Positions 7,495-15,916 are shown, counted from the stretch's first letter. The stretch is DNA of 35,250 nucleotides from JAABRU01 sp964505535 (GCA_964505535.1 CAZDIU010000022.1:1-35250), one strand, 5' to 3'. Numbers and translations: made by a program. Notes: generated by a model not told the origin, from the letters alone.

Positions 7495-8910
7495 TCAGTG
7501 CATCAGCCTGCTGGCTGCGGCATGTGCCAGATCGATAAGATATGTCGGCCAGAAGCCTGCAAGAACAGTGATGGCAACCAGTGCGGCTGTGAGAAATTTC
7601 ATCTGCGGGGAAATCCGCAGCGCTGGCAACTCTTCGGCAGGTTCCGTGAGATAGGCAGCTTTGAGCACCAGGAGATAGTAATACAGAGAAATCACCACAT
7701 TGAACATGGCAATAAAAAGCATCATGAAATGGCCTTTCTGCATCGCGGCTGTAAAAAGCAGAAGTTTGCCCGTAAAGCCGATGGTGGGCGGAATCCCGGC
7801 CAGTCCGAACAGGGCCATCATCAAAGCCATTGCCAGCAGCGGCGATCTTTTGTGCAGCCCCGCGAGCTGCTCCACTTTCAGGTTCTGTCCCTCGGATGCC
7901 ACTTTGATGACCACCAGAAAACAGGTGAATTTGAGCACCAGAACCGTGAGGGCATAGAAAACAGCGCTGGCATAACCCGCGGAATTCATGCTCAGAATGC
8001 CGATGAGAACATAGCCAGCGTGTGCAATGCTGGAAAAGGCCAGCAGACGTTTCAGATCCTTTTGGGCAATCGCGCACAGATTGCCCACGGTCATGGAAAG
8101 AATGGAAAGCACAGCAAGAATGTGAACCAACTGCTCACCGGCGCCGGATGTCAGGGAAACAATCCGCAGGAGAATGGCAATGGCCGCGACTTTGGAAACA
8201 GTGGAGATATAGGTTCCGGCCTGATTGGCCGCGCCTTCATACACTTCCGGAGCCCAGAAATGAAAGGGAAACAGAGCCAGTTTGAAAAAGAAACCGCAGA
8301 GAATCAGAAGCATTCCCGCCATCACATCAGGCTGGTGGATAATTCCGGGAATCTTTTCCGCCAGTTCCCGCACATAAGCGGTTCCCGCAGCGCCATAGAG
8401 CAGGGCCAGACCAAAAAGCATCAGCGCGGATGCGGATGCGCCCACAAAGAAATATTTCAGTCCGGATTTTACGCTGTAATCCCGATCTTTGCGCAAAAAC
8501 ACCAGAATGTACAGGGAATAACTGGAAAGTTCCAGTGCCGCATAAATGGTCAGCAGATGCACACTGCTCACCAGCAGCATCATGGAAAGGGTGCTGACCC
8601 ACAGCAGCATGTAAAATTCCGGATGCCGTTCCTCTTTCACCCCCTTGAGTTCCGTGCAGAGGCAGATGACCAGAAACAGACCCATGAAAAGCATGGACTT
8701 GAAGACCTGGGAAAAGAGATCTGCCCGGTATGTGCCGGAAAACAGTTCACCTTCTGCATGAACCGATGCCAGACACAGAGCGACACCAATGGCGGACAGA
8801 ATCAGTGCCGCATAATAATCCCGCTTTGCATCGGGCCGGGCCAGAGAAAGGCAGAGAAAAAGCAGCGAAACAGTCAGACAGTAAAGTTCAGGAGCAAAGG
8901 TGTGAATCAT
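7495..8910 (-). CDS. nuoN: NADH-quinone oxidoreductase subunit N
   Basis: 471 residues, about 13-14 membrane helices. It belongs to the Mrp antiporter-like subunits of complex I that carry out proton pumping. Key channel residues are in place: Glu in ALELSSYSLY, Lys in FKLALFPFHFWAPEVYEG, Lys in STVSKVAAI and Lys in GFTGKLLLF. It starts inside the end of nuoM (4-base overlap), so the two are translationally coupled. It is the last gene of the nuo run. Confidence 0.95.
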   Translation of the reverse strand: MIHTFAPELYCLTVSLLFLCLSLARPDAKRDYYAALILSAIGVALCLASVHAEGELFSGTYRADLFSQVFKSMLFMGLFLVICLCTELKGVKEERHPEFYMLLWVSTLSMMLLVSSVHLLTIYAALELSSYSLYILVFLRKDRDYSVKSGLKYFFVGASASALMLFGLALLYGAAGTAYVRELAEKIPGIIHQPDVMAGMLLILCGFFFKLALFPFHFWAPEVYEGAANQAGTYISTVSKVAAIAILLRIVSLTSGAGEQLVHILAVLSILSMTVGNLCAIAQKDLKRLLAFSSIAHAGYVLIGILSMNSAGYASAVFYALTVLVLKFTCFLVVIKVASEGQNLKVEQLAGLHKRSPLLAMALMMALFGLAGIPPTIGFTGKLLLFTAAMQKGHFMMLFIAMFNVVISLYYYLLVLKAAYLTEPAEELPALRISPQMKFLTAALVAITVLAGFWPTYLIDLAHAAASRLMH

Positions 8911-10385
8911 GGCAGCCTGCCTGTAAAGGGAATGGAAGCCGTCTGAATCATGTCAAACATGAGTGACGGGAAAAGTCCGAAAAGAAGAATGACTGAAACC
9001 AGAATGATGCGGGGAATCCCCTGCACCAGAGTGACATCCCGCAGATGGGCGAATTTTTCATTTTTGGGGCCGAAACAGGTTTTCTGCACCACCCGCAGCA
9101 TGAACAGCGCGCTGATGACCAGTCCGCAGATGGCAAAGGTTCCATATATCGGATAGGTGCGGAATGCCGCGATGAACACCGTGAGTTCTGCCCAGAAACT
9201 GGCCAGACAGGGAACACCGATGCCGGTCAGCGCGGCAATGATGAAATAACTTGCGGCCACAGGCATGATTTTGGCAAGCCCGCCAAGTTCCGCAATGATT
9301 TTGGTATGGGTTCTGTCATAAATATAGCCGACCGAGGAGAAGAACAGGGCAGTCATCACACCGTGCGCGAACATCTGGAAAACCGCACCGTTGAGGCCGT
9401 CAATCGTCACAGTTGCCAGCCCCAGTCCCACAATGCCCATATGGGACACACTGGAATACCCGATGCAGTATTTCAGATCCTTTTGGCTGAGACCCGCGAA
9501 TGCGCCGTAAACAATTCCTGCAGTGGCAAGAAAGGCCATGAGCGGAGACCAGAATATCCAGCCTTCGGGACAGAGATACATGCCCACCCGAAGCACACCG
9601 AATGCCCCGATTTTCATCAGCACTCCGGCATGAATCATGCTCACCGCTGTGGGTGCGGCCACATGTCCCACCGGTGACCAGGTGTGAAAAGGCCATAACC
9701 CCGCGAGAATGCCGAAACCGATGTAAAAAAGGAAAAAAGCCAGTTTCTGCTGAAAAGGAGTGAAATTTGCCATATTCACGAGTTCCACGAGATCAAAGGT
9801 GTTCAGACCGGATTTCACCACCAGATAGACAATGCCCGGCAGAATCAGCGCGCTTCCGGCCAGCAGATAGAGCGTCAGCTTCATGGCTCCGTATTCTTTG
9901 CGGGTACTCCCCCAGATGGCAATGAGCAGATACATTGGGAAAAGAGATACATCATACCAGACAAAGATGAAGAAAAGGTCCAAAGCCATGAACATGCCAA
10001 AGACACCGAGCACCAGCAGAAAAAGCAGGGCAAAGAATTCCTTTACCCGGTGTTCCAGTTCCCACATGGTCAGCACCGCGGTGAAAAACACAATGCCGGT
10101 CAGCAGCAGCATGGGCAGACTGAAACCGTCCACCGCGTTGAAGTATGTGATGCCCAGAGAAGGAACCCAGAGGATTTTCTCCACAAACTGAAAGCCGCCC
10201 TGAGTTTTGTCGTAGGCCATGAAAACATAAACAGACAGGAGCAGCGTAAGACCGGAACACACCGCGCTGACCTGTTTGACAGCCTTCTGCTTTTCCGGGG
10301 GGATGAAAAGGATGATCAGCAGACCGGCCGCACAACTGAGAAGTATGGCCGTGAGCCAGGGAAAATTGGCAAATTGCATGTGCAT
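8907..10385 (-). CDS. nuoM: NADH-quinone oxidoreductase subunit M
   Basis: 492 residues with 13-14 membrane helices, an antiporter-like proton-pumping subunit. Recognisable are LLAGLWPFHTWSPVGHVAAP with the signature H/P residues, the GLSQKDLKYCIGYSS lysine segment and FAHGVMTALFF. The conserved helix-5 acidic residue, Glu in most NuoM (Glu144 in E. coli), is Asp145 here (WYDVSLFPMYLL). A GAGGT stretch precedes ATG 10385; a second ATG two codons later is possible. Upstream, where nuoL would be expected to abut, there are about 1.4 kb of unrelated DNA. Confidence 0.95.
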   Translation of the reverse strand: MHMQFANFPWLTAILLSCAAGLLIILFIPPEKQKAVKQVSAVCSGLTLLLSVYVFMAYDKTQGGFQFVEKILWVPSLGITYFNAVDGFSLPMLLLTGIVFFTAVLTMWELEHRVKEFFALLFLLVLGVFGMFMALDLFFIFVWYDVSLFPMYLLIAIWGSTRKEYGAMKLTLYLLAGSALILPGIVYLVVKSGLNTFDLVELVNMANFTPFQQKLAFFLFYIGFGILAGLWPFHTWSPVGHVAAPTAVSMIHAGVLMKIGAFGVLRVGMYLCPEGWIFWSPLMAFLATAGIVYGAFAGLSQKDLKYCIGYSSVSHMGIVGLGLATVTIDGLNGAVFQMFAHGVMTALFFSSVGYIYDRTHTKIIAELGGLAKIMPVAASYFIIAALTGIGVPCLASFWAELTVFIAAFRTYPIYGTFAICGLVISALFMLRVVQKTCFGPKNEKFAHLRDVTLVQGIPRIILVSVILLFGLFPSLMFDMIQTASIPFTGRLP

Positions 10386-10441
10386 GAATAACTACCTCAA
10401 TGATCAATTGGAATTTTTGCCAAAAATTTCTGTTTACTTAC

Positions 10442-10575
10442 TTATTGATATTTAGTGATAACATTTAAATGTTGCGGAAGAAATGCTCCAACTTCTATAA
10501 CTATTGCTATAAATATCAAGGCACAAAAACCTATAATTCCGATTTTTATAAAAAACTGTTTTTCCCTTTTTTCAT
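10442..10575 (-). pseudogene. Small frameshifted membrane-protein ORF
   Basis: From ATG (10573-10575) the frame stops after nine codons. If one extra A is read in the A6 run directly after the ATG, the frame opens for about 44 residues, with a charged start, one clear hydrophobic helix (GIIGFCALIFIAIVIEVGAF) and a stop at 10442. The span of 134 bases is exactly one base short of whole codons. It may be a decayed gene, a sequencing slip or transcriptional slippage on the A-run. It lies between the cassette-like gene and nuoM and may itself be cassette debris. Family unknown. Confidence 0.4.
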
Positions 10576-10616
10576 GCCACCTTCAAAATAATACTCAATT
10601 CCAAATTTTATCGCCG

Positions 10617-10693
10617 CAAATCACCGGTAGCAAAGAGGAGAGCGACGAAGGAGCGGCGCTTTTTGCTGTTCGAGTGCATTTGCCTTGTTAGGC
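10617..10693 (-). other. attC-like recombination site (3' end degraded)
   Basis: Read on the - strand: GCCTAAC core (10687-10693) containing the stop codon of the membrane-protein gene, then CAAATGCACTCG (10671-10682). This pairs with CGGTGATTTG (10617-10626) if one G and one T are left unpaired, the extrahelical bases typical of integron attC sites. Inner arms AGCAAAAAG and CTCTTTGCT also pair. The expected closing GTTAGGC is missing; GCGGCGATAA stands there. So the site looks like a worn attC that could not close normally. Confidence 0.6.
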
Positions 10694-11380
10694 ATTATTG
10701 AATCTTCGATAGGTAAACAGCATAGCAATAACCGCAAAGCTGGCCATTAGGATCATGCCTTCGGGGAATAAAGCCTGCATAAACTCGACCTCACCATCTT
10801 TTACGGGTATCCCTTGAAACTCTCTGCGAGCAAACACCATTTTCTCAACAATTGGATCCCACAAATTCCAGCTTAATGCATCCGAAACAATGTTCATAAC
10901 AGCCACTGAAACAGCCAAATAGAAACCTTTAATGTTGAGCTTGAGAAACCAGTAACCGGCAAGGATTGAAGATATTCCTAATACAACATGAACTATTATT
11001 TGGGTTATATTGTCAGGAATAAAGCCAAAAATTGGCTGAGGAACAAATAGTTGACTCCATCTCACTATCTGTTTAGTGCCCTCCAAGACCAACAGAGCAC
11101 CCAGCAAAATTGTTAGCCAATTTTCTCGCTTGAAGATATCTGGATTCACTGCCTTTGTTTCTTTTTCAATTCCAAGAAATATATATCCGATTGATCCAAT
11201 ATACTTTCCAGAAACTACTCTTATGGCCATAAAAAGCAGATATGGGACCCAAAACGGGATACTTGCTTCTATACTTAAAAAATATGAAAGCAGCCCCCAT
11301 AAGGTCATAAAGAACAGAAAATCTATATACCACGACAGCAGTAGTCTCTTCTTTGAAGCATGATAAACATTAGTATCCAT
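10688..11380 (-). CDS. Multi-pass membrane protein of unknown function, integron-cassette-like
   Basis: 230 residues with about five or six hydrophobic helices. The start resembles the RDD family (RLLLSWYIDFLFF), but the match is weak. TAGGAG lies 6 bases before ATG 11380. The gene is framed as a gene cassette: a GTTAGGC site 15 bases upstream of the ATG and an attC-like hairpin that overlaps its stop codon. It is visibly more AT-rich than nuoM and nuoL on either side, fitting horizontal origin. It has no counterpart in known complex I operons, so a role in complex I is unlikely. Function unknown. Confidence 0.7.
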   Translation of the reverse strand: MDTNVYHASKKRLLLSWYIDFLFFMTLWGLLSYFLSIEASIPFWVPYLLFMAIRVVSGKYIGSIGYIFLGIEKETKAVNPDIFKRENWLTILLGALLVLEGTKQIVRWSQLFVPQPIFGFIPDNITQIIVHVVLGISSILAGYWFLKLNIKGFYLAVSVAVMNIVSDALSWNLWDPIVEKMVFARREFQGIPVKDGEVEFMQALFPEGMILMASFAVIAMLFTYRRFNNA

Positions 11381-11394
11381 TGTTGCTCCTATAT

Positions 11395-11401
11395 GCCTAA
11401 C
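11395..11401 (-). other. Integron core-type site (GTTAGGC) at cassette 5' boundary
   Basis: On the - strand the sequence reads GTTAGGC, then a ribosome-binding site and the ATG within 15 bases, which is how integron cassettes begin after the G|TT crossover point. The seven-base motif alone could be chance; its position opposite the attC-like site at 10617-10693 gives it weight. Confidence 0.45.
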
Positions 11402-11534
11402 ATATAATGTGAATTAAGGGTTAAAAATTCTGAACTCAGTAAAAACAGGGCATTATAAAACAGAACTGGCGGAGTCTGTTTCATAACCATCTGATTTTAC
11501 AATGCTGGATTCAACCCTTAATTCGCATATATAA
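11401..11534. repeat. 134-base element with long inverted ends
   Basis: GAATTAAGGGTT (11411-11422) is exactly complementary to AACCCTTAATTC (11513-11524), and the pairing extends outward (ATATAATG with CGCATATAT) with mismatches. It abuts the GTTAGGC site. It could be a MITE or an unusual, large attC-type hairpin of a preceding cassette. The 410-base gap 11381-11790 holds no gene. Confidence 0.5.
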
Positions 11535-11571
11535 TAAATGACAAACATCACAATAAAAAAAGTACTTCTGA

Positions 11572-11650
11572 TACTGGTTACTGTAAGCCCCCCTGCGGCT
11601 GTCCGGAATTACAGGGCAGGGGGCAAGCCTTGCCCCTACAGTAATCAGTA
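11572..11650. repeat. REP/MITE-like palindrome
   Basis: TACTGGTTACTGTA (11572-11585) and TACAGTAATCAGTA (11637-11650) are inverted repeats with one mismatch. The inside is C/G-rich and includes GGGGCAAGCCTTGCCCC-type symmetry. Non-coding dispersed repeat. Confidence 0.55.
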
Positions 11651-11790
11651 TAAGAAAATCCCACTGCCAAAAAAGATAGTGCTCCAAATAATTTCAAATT
11701 GTTATCCTCTATATTGAGAACAGGAGATTATTTTTCAACAGTCAGCAACAGGTTGGGTTAACGTCAGCGTAACCCGACAGACATTTTCTG

Positions 11791-13671
11791 TTAAAAAAAG
11801 AAGTACAGTGCCAGAAAAAATATCACGGCAAACATGACCATCAGCCGGTACTGTATCATACCCAAATGGAGTCCTGCAAGAATTTTCCCGCTTTCCACAG
11901 TTCCCCTGCCCAGACCGTCCACTCCGCCATCAATGATTTTGTTGTCACCGTTCATGCAGGACAGGGAAATGCCTTTGTAAATGACAGTATCCAGAAACCG
12001 GCGCCAAAAATGATCCATGTACCAGCGATTGGCAAACAACTGCCGCAAAGGTTCAATCTTTTCAACAAAACCAATTTGGGACGATCCGCAGCGTCCGAAT
12101 TCAAGCCATGCCAGCAGGATGGCCCCAAAAGCCAGAGTCAGCGCGGCAACCGGCAGCCAGCCGTGGTGTTCCCCAATGTGATGATTGCCGTATGTGAGGA
12201 AATGCTCTAGGGAAAGATCAAAAAATCCCACAATTATCGTGATTGCAGCAAGAATAATCAGTGGAATACCCATAAACCAGTAACCATGTTCTTCATGATG
12301 TTCATGCGCTTCATCAAGAGCGGAATGGGCATCTTTTTTCGGAAACAGAATAACAAAAATCAGCCGAAAGGTATAATAGGTTGTAAGAAATGCTCCCAGC
12401 AGACCGGCTGTCACCCAGATGGGATTTTTTTGTTCCGCCAAAACGCCCAACATGGCCTCTTTGCTGAAAAAACCGGAAAAAGGCGGCAGACCGCAGAGAG
12501 CGGCTGCGGCTATGCACATGCAGATCATGGGTGTTTTCAGGCTCCGTCCGTCCTTTTTGCCAATTTCAAACATGTCATTGCTGTGAAATGCGTGAATGAA
12601 AACACCGGAGCAGAGAAAGAGCAGGGCTTTGAATCCTGCATGGGTGGTCAGGTGAAAAATGCCTGCAAAATAGCCTCCGGCTGCCAGTCCCATAATCATA
12701 AAACCAAGCTGGCTGATGGTGGAATAGGCCCAGACCTGCTTGATGTCACGGGCAACCATTGCCATTGTGGAAGCCAGCAGCATACTGATTGTGCCGATAA
12801 ACAGGCAGATGCTCATCGCTGTGGGGGAAAGGCTGAAAAAAGGGAAAAGACGGGCAAAAAGATAAACACCGGCCGCGACCATTGTGGCAGAATGGAGCAA
12901 AGCACTGACCGGAGTTGGGCCTTCCATTGCATCCGGCAGCCATGTCAGCAGCGGAAACTGAGCGCTTTTTCCGATAATGCCGCCAAAAATCAGCAGGGCT
13001 GACAGGGTAATCAGGGCAGGTGACATATGGTTTTTCACTTCCGGGCTGTTCATGTCCTGCACACTCAGATTGCCCAGATTAACCAGTACAATGAGCAGCC
13101 CCAGCAGAAAAGCCACATCCCCCAGCCGGGTCATGACAAAGGCTTTTTTTCCGGCCTCACTCGCGCTGAATTTTTCAAACCAGAACCCGATAAGCAGATA
13201 GGAGGCCAGTCCAACCAGTTCCCAGAACACATACAGTTGCAGCATGGTGGGGGAAAGTGTCAGGCTGATCATGGCCCAGGCAAACAGGGACATACACCCG
13301 TAATAACGGGAAAATCCCTGATCATCCGCCATATAGCTCAGAGAATAAATCTGCACCAGAAAGCAGATGACTGCAACAATATTGAGCATCAGCAGACTGA
13401 CCGGATCAAGCAGCACACCGATGGGAATGGAAATATAACCCGAAGACATCCATTCCACTGTATATTGGATTGGCTCCCGCATTCCCCAGTTCTGAATGAG
13501 AAGAAAGATGGCACTCAGCAGGGAAACAGAAATTGTCCCGATGGAAATCTGCGCGGATAATTTTGGTCTGCTCCGGGTGAAAATCATAATGATGCCAAAG
13601 GAAAGCAAGGGCAGAAGCGCGGCGGCAGCCGCTGCCCCGGTGGAAATGTCAGGTGTGTCGGAAAATATCAT
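11791..13671 (-). CDS. nuoL: NADH-quinone oxidoreductase subunit L
   Basis: 626 residues, normal for NuoL, with about 16 membrane helices including the long C-terminal lateral helix region. The antiporter core shows YVFWELVGLASYLLIGFW (channel Glu), GKSAQFPLLTWLPDAMEGPT (channel Lys and the PDAMEGPTPVSAL signature) and HAFKALLF-type motifs. AAGGGAG precedes ATG 13671. Foreign genes separate it from nuoK upstream (about 2.2 kb) and nuoM downstream (about 1.4 kb), so it may need its own transcription or long read-through. Confidence 0.95.
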   Translation of the reverse strand: MIFSDTPDISTGAAAAAALLPLLSFGIIMIFTRSRPKLSAQISIGTISVSLLSAIFLLIQNWGMREPIQYTVEWMSSGYISIPIGVLLDPVSLLMLNIVAVICFLVQIYSLSYMADDQGFSRYYGCMSLFAWAMISLTLSPTMLQLYVFWELVGLASYLLIGFWFEKFSASEAGKKAFVMTRLGDVAFLLGLLIVLVNLGNLSVQDMNSPEVKNHMSPALITLSALLIFGGIIGKSAQFPLLTWLPDAMEGPTPVSALLHSATMVAAGVYLFARLFPFFSLSPTAMSICLFIGTISMLLASTMAMVARDIKQVWAYSTISQLGFMIMGLAAGGYFAGIFHLTTHAGFKALLFLCSGVFIHAFHSNDMFEIGKKDGRSLKTPMICMCIAAAALCGLPPFSGFFSKEAMLGVLAEQKNPIWVTAGLLGAFLTTYYTFRLIFVILFPKKDAHSALDEAHEHHEEHGYWFMGIPLIILAAITIIVGFFDLSLEHFLTYGNHHIGEHHGWLPVAALTLAFGAILLAWLEFGRCGSSQIGFVEKIEPLRQLFANRWYMDHFWRRFLDTVIYKGISLSCMNGDNKIIDGGVDGLGRGTVESGKILAGLHLGMIQYRLMVMFAVIFFLALYFFF

Positions 13672-13703
13672 ATAAATGCTCCCTTTAAATGAGGTACGTT
13701 ACT

Positions 13704-13886
13704 TTATGAATGTTGAATAACTCTGACAACTCTTTGAAGTCTTTCTGAATTTCCATGAAACTGTCTCCTCAGACAATCAACTGCCGCAACTTTTTCTTCC
13801 GGAAATCGGCTCATCCAGTATTTTACATCATCTGAAATCAGATTTTTTTCATTTATGTTCTTCACCCTGACTGCTTTTTCCATCAT
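13704..13886 (-). CDS. Small orphan protein, family often next to nucleotidyltransferases
   Basis: 60 residues with the pattern RVKxIN...DDVKYWMSRFPEEKVAAVDCLRRQFHG...RLQRVVRVIQ. Recalled from memory, such small proteins occur in many bacteria just upstream of a nucleotidyltransferase gene, in toxin-antitoxin-like pairs. No nucleotidyltransferase follows here (nuoL comes next after 32 bases), so it appears to be an orphan. It starts inside the 3' end of the YaaW-like gene (38-base overlap in another frame). The highly conserved pattern argues it is real despite its size. Confidence 0.65.
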   Translation of the reverse strand: MMEKAVRVKNINEKNLISDDVKYWMSRFPEEKVAAVDCLRRQFHGNSERLQRVVRVIQHS

Positions 13887-15180
13887 GTTTTTCTGCCGTT
13901 ATGGCCGTGCTGTTTTTATATTTCCAAATATATACCAGACAAGATAAAGGAATGATTCCGAAAAAAAGAATGCTCAGAATATCTGTTTCATATAGTGAAA
14001 AACCGCAGATCATCAGCAATGATAATAACACAAAGATCGTTTTTCCATTTCTTCTCAATATATGTGCGAGATAGACAGAGGGAACAGATCCAAAAGCTGC
14101 AAACCACAATGGCGATGTTTCATAACCAGGTAATCCCAAAAAGAATATGGAGAAAACTAACAGGAAAGATAGCAGAATTCTGAATTTACTGCCACTCCTG
14201 TGTTCTTCAGGATTCGTTAAAGTGGAAACATTCGGTTCAGATATTATTTCATTTTTTGCAATTTCACTTGAAACACATGGCTGAGATATTCTTCTTTTTA
14301 TTTTTACAACAAAAAATCCGACAGACAGGCTGCCAATGAATAAAACAACAAAAATGAGACTATAATCTGATGATTGATTATGTTTCTGCCGCATATAAGC
14401 AACATGGATAACAGCAGGAATTGTAACCTCGTAATTTGGACCTACACTGCTTATGGTCTCTATCGCTGCAATTATTACTCCGACTGTTGGCCCTGAAAGA
14501 TATTTTATGGATTTTGTCAAAGCTCGATTCGCAGCAAAACTTAATCCACTTCCAATTAGTTCTTTTGATATTGCATTTGCAACAATAACTGCTGTCTTGT
14601 ATGGAGTAAAACCGCTATGCTGTATCCACTCACGCAAAGCATCCACTCCATAAGAAGCCAAATTCGAGACATCCATTCCCATCTGTTCGGCAAGCTGTCT
14701 GAGATCATTTTCACTCATATTTTCAATGGCATTTTTCAACACAGTGTTCAGCAGAATTGTCTCAATATATTCTGTTGAAGTCTCTGAATTATAATCAACA
14801 TCCAGCTTGTCACAGACATTCATCAGAATTTCCCGGTACGGTACGCCTTTCCCCCGTGCCAGATTCATAATTGTATTGCCACCGTATGACTGAAGTTCCT
14901 CTGCTATCAAATCCCAATATTTCTGATGATCCGGATAATATTTTTTGTATCTTTCATCATAGGTCAGCAGTTCAGCCCACCGTTCATTTCCTTCCTCATC
15001 CTGTGTAATATATTTTATTAACACATCAAGATCGTCATTATCACAATATCTGAGAAATTCCAAATCAGGGTCTTCCCTGTATGCAGCCTGCAAAGAAACA
15101 GCAAACATCAGCAGGAAAAGAAACACAGAAGAGAAACGGATAACATATCCTGATTTAAAACAATTTATATTTTTATTCAT
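13849..15180 (-). CDS. YaaW/UPF0174-like protein with N- and C-terminal membrane extensions
   Basis: 443 residues from ATG 15180 (TTG at 15189 is an alternative). A hydrophobic signal or anchor segment (about 12-32) ends in LQAAYRED. Residues about 34-270 follow the YaaW/UPF0174 (DUF3944-type) pattern: DPDLEFLRYC, WDLIAEELQSYGGNTI, ARGKGVPYREILMNVCDKL, STEYIE and near the end VTIPAVIHVAYMR, which matches my memory of E. coli YaaW. After that come a membrane helix, a Ser/Thr/Glu-rich linker and about four more helices. E. coli YaaW is about 237 residues and soluble, so the membrane parts are additions. Function of the family is not established. It lies between VapC and nuoL, outside the usual nuo order. 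Confidence 0.7.
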   Translation of the reverse strand: MNKNINCFKSGYVIRFSSVFLFLLMFAVSLQAAYREDPDLEFLRYCDNDDLDVLIKYITQDEEGNERWAELLTYDERYKKYYPDHQKYWDLIAEELQSYGGNTIMNLARGKGVPYREILMNVCDKLDVDYNSETSTEYIETILLNTVLKNAIENMSENDLRQLAEQMGMDVSNLASYGVDALREWIQHSGFTPYKTAVIVANAISKELIGSGLSFAANRALTKSIKYLSGPTVGVIIAAIETISSVGPNYEVTIPAVIHVAYMRQKHNQSSDYSLIFVVLFIGSLSVGFFVVKIKRRISQPCVSSEIAKNEIISEPNVSTLTNPEEHRSGSKFRILLSFLLVFSIFFLGLPGYETSPLWFAAFGSVPSVYLAHILRRNGKTIFVLLSLLMICGFSLYETDILSILFFGIIPLSCLVYIWKYKNSTAITAEKHDGKSSQGEEHK

Positions 15181-15219
15181 AATCTGCAATTTTTCTCTTG
15201 TAAGAGATGATTTTTTCTG

Positions 15220-15624
15220 TTACCAGACAGTTTGTATCTGGGATAATTGTATTTTTCTGTCACGGCTGATAAGCGGCAGTGACAAATAAAGAGCAGTTCC
15301 TGCAATAATACGATCCGGCATGTCAGGAACAGCAGAACGCGGTATCCGTGATACAGAATGAACAATATCAGCAGTCAGATCAGCCACTATGAAATTGCCT
15401 TCATCGGATAAAAGTTCTGATTCTATCTGTTTGCTGAAATAATCTGGGATACGTCCCTTTTCCTGCAAATAAAGAATTTCTATCAGACAAATTGTTGGGA
15501 TATAAATAACAGCATCCCCTTTTTCACAGGATTCAAAAAAGTTGCCTGCTTCCGCTCCGAGACGGGGACTGTCTTCCAGATACCAAATCAGTGCATGTGT
15601 GTCTGTCACAGCGTTATTATACAT
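15220..15624 (-). CDS. vapC: PIN-domain toxin, VapC type
   Basis: 134 residues from ATG 15624. All four PIN acidic residues are visible: Asp8 (VTDTHALIWYL), Glu49 (CLIEILYL), Asp104 (MPDRIIAGTA) and Asp122 (ISRDRKI). VapC toxins are Mg-dependent ribonucleases that cut tRNA or rRNA. The start codon overlaps the antitoxin stop as TGATG, giving tight coupling, with GAGG upstream. It sits within the nuo run between nuoK and nuoL. Sequence alone does not give its RNA target. Confidence 0.88.
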   Translation of the reverse strand: MYNNAVTDTHALIWYLEDSPRLGAEAGNFFESCEKGDAVIYIPTICLIEILYLQEKGRIPDYFSKQIESELLSDEGNFIVADLTADIVHSVSRIPRSAVPDMPDRIIAGTALYLSLPLISRDRKIQLSQIQTVW

Positions 15625-15854
15625 CAAATGTCTTCCCTCGGAAAATTATCCCACATTTCTCTTCTTGCCTGAAGAATCTCTTCGTCTTTTATATCAAGCC
15701 CTTTCCATAAACCGCGCAGAGATTTTCTGGGCTTTAACATCTTCATTTTCAACTCAGATTCAATCTGTGCGGTGATTTTCTGAATCAATTGTATTTTTTC
15801 CAAAGTCGACAGCAGATTTACGGAATCCAAAGCTGTTTTCAGGTTAAGATTCAT
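15624..15854 (-). CDS. Antitoxin partner of the PIN toxin
   Basis: 76 residues. The N-terminal half is helical and charged; the C-terminus reads SLRGLWKGLDIKDEEI, then an ARREMWDNFPRED tail, a pattern I recall in antitoxins encoded directly before VapC-type PIN proteins. AAAGGAGG lies 6 bases before ATG 15854. It begins 62 bases after nuoK. It should bind and block the toxin and may repress the pair's own promoter; no operator was identified. Confidence 0.8.
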   Translation of the reverse strand: MNLNLKTALDSVNLLSTLEKIQLIQKITAQIESELKMKMLKPRKSLRGLWKGLDIKDEEILQARREMWDNFPREDI

Positions 15855-15916
15855 AATCTGCCTCCTTTATTTTATCTTTGTTTTCCCGGCTTATTTTTAA
15901 CAATTGCAAGTCTGCT

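Noticed and set aside
7396..8946. Long + strand open frame (516 codons) over nuoN
   Set aside because: It is antisense to nuoN, rich in Gln/His/Arg as expected from a reverse shadow of a membrane-protein gene, and has no recognisable domain.
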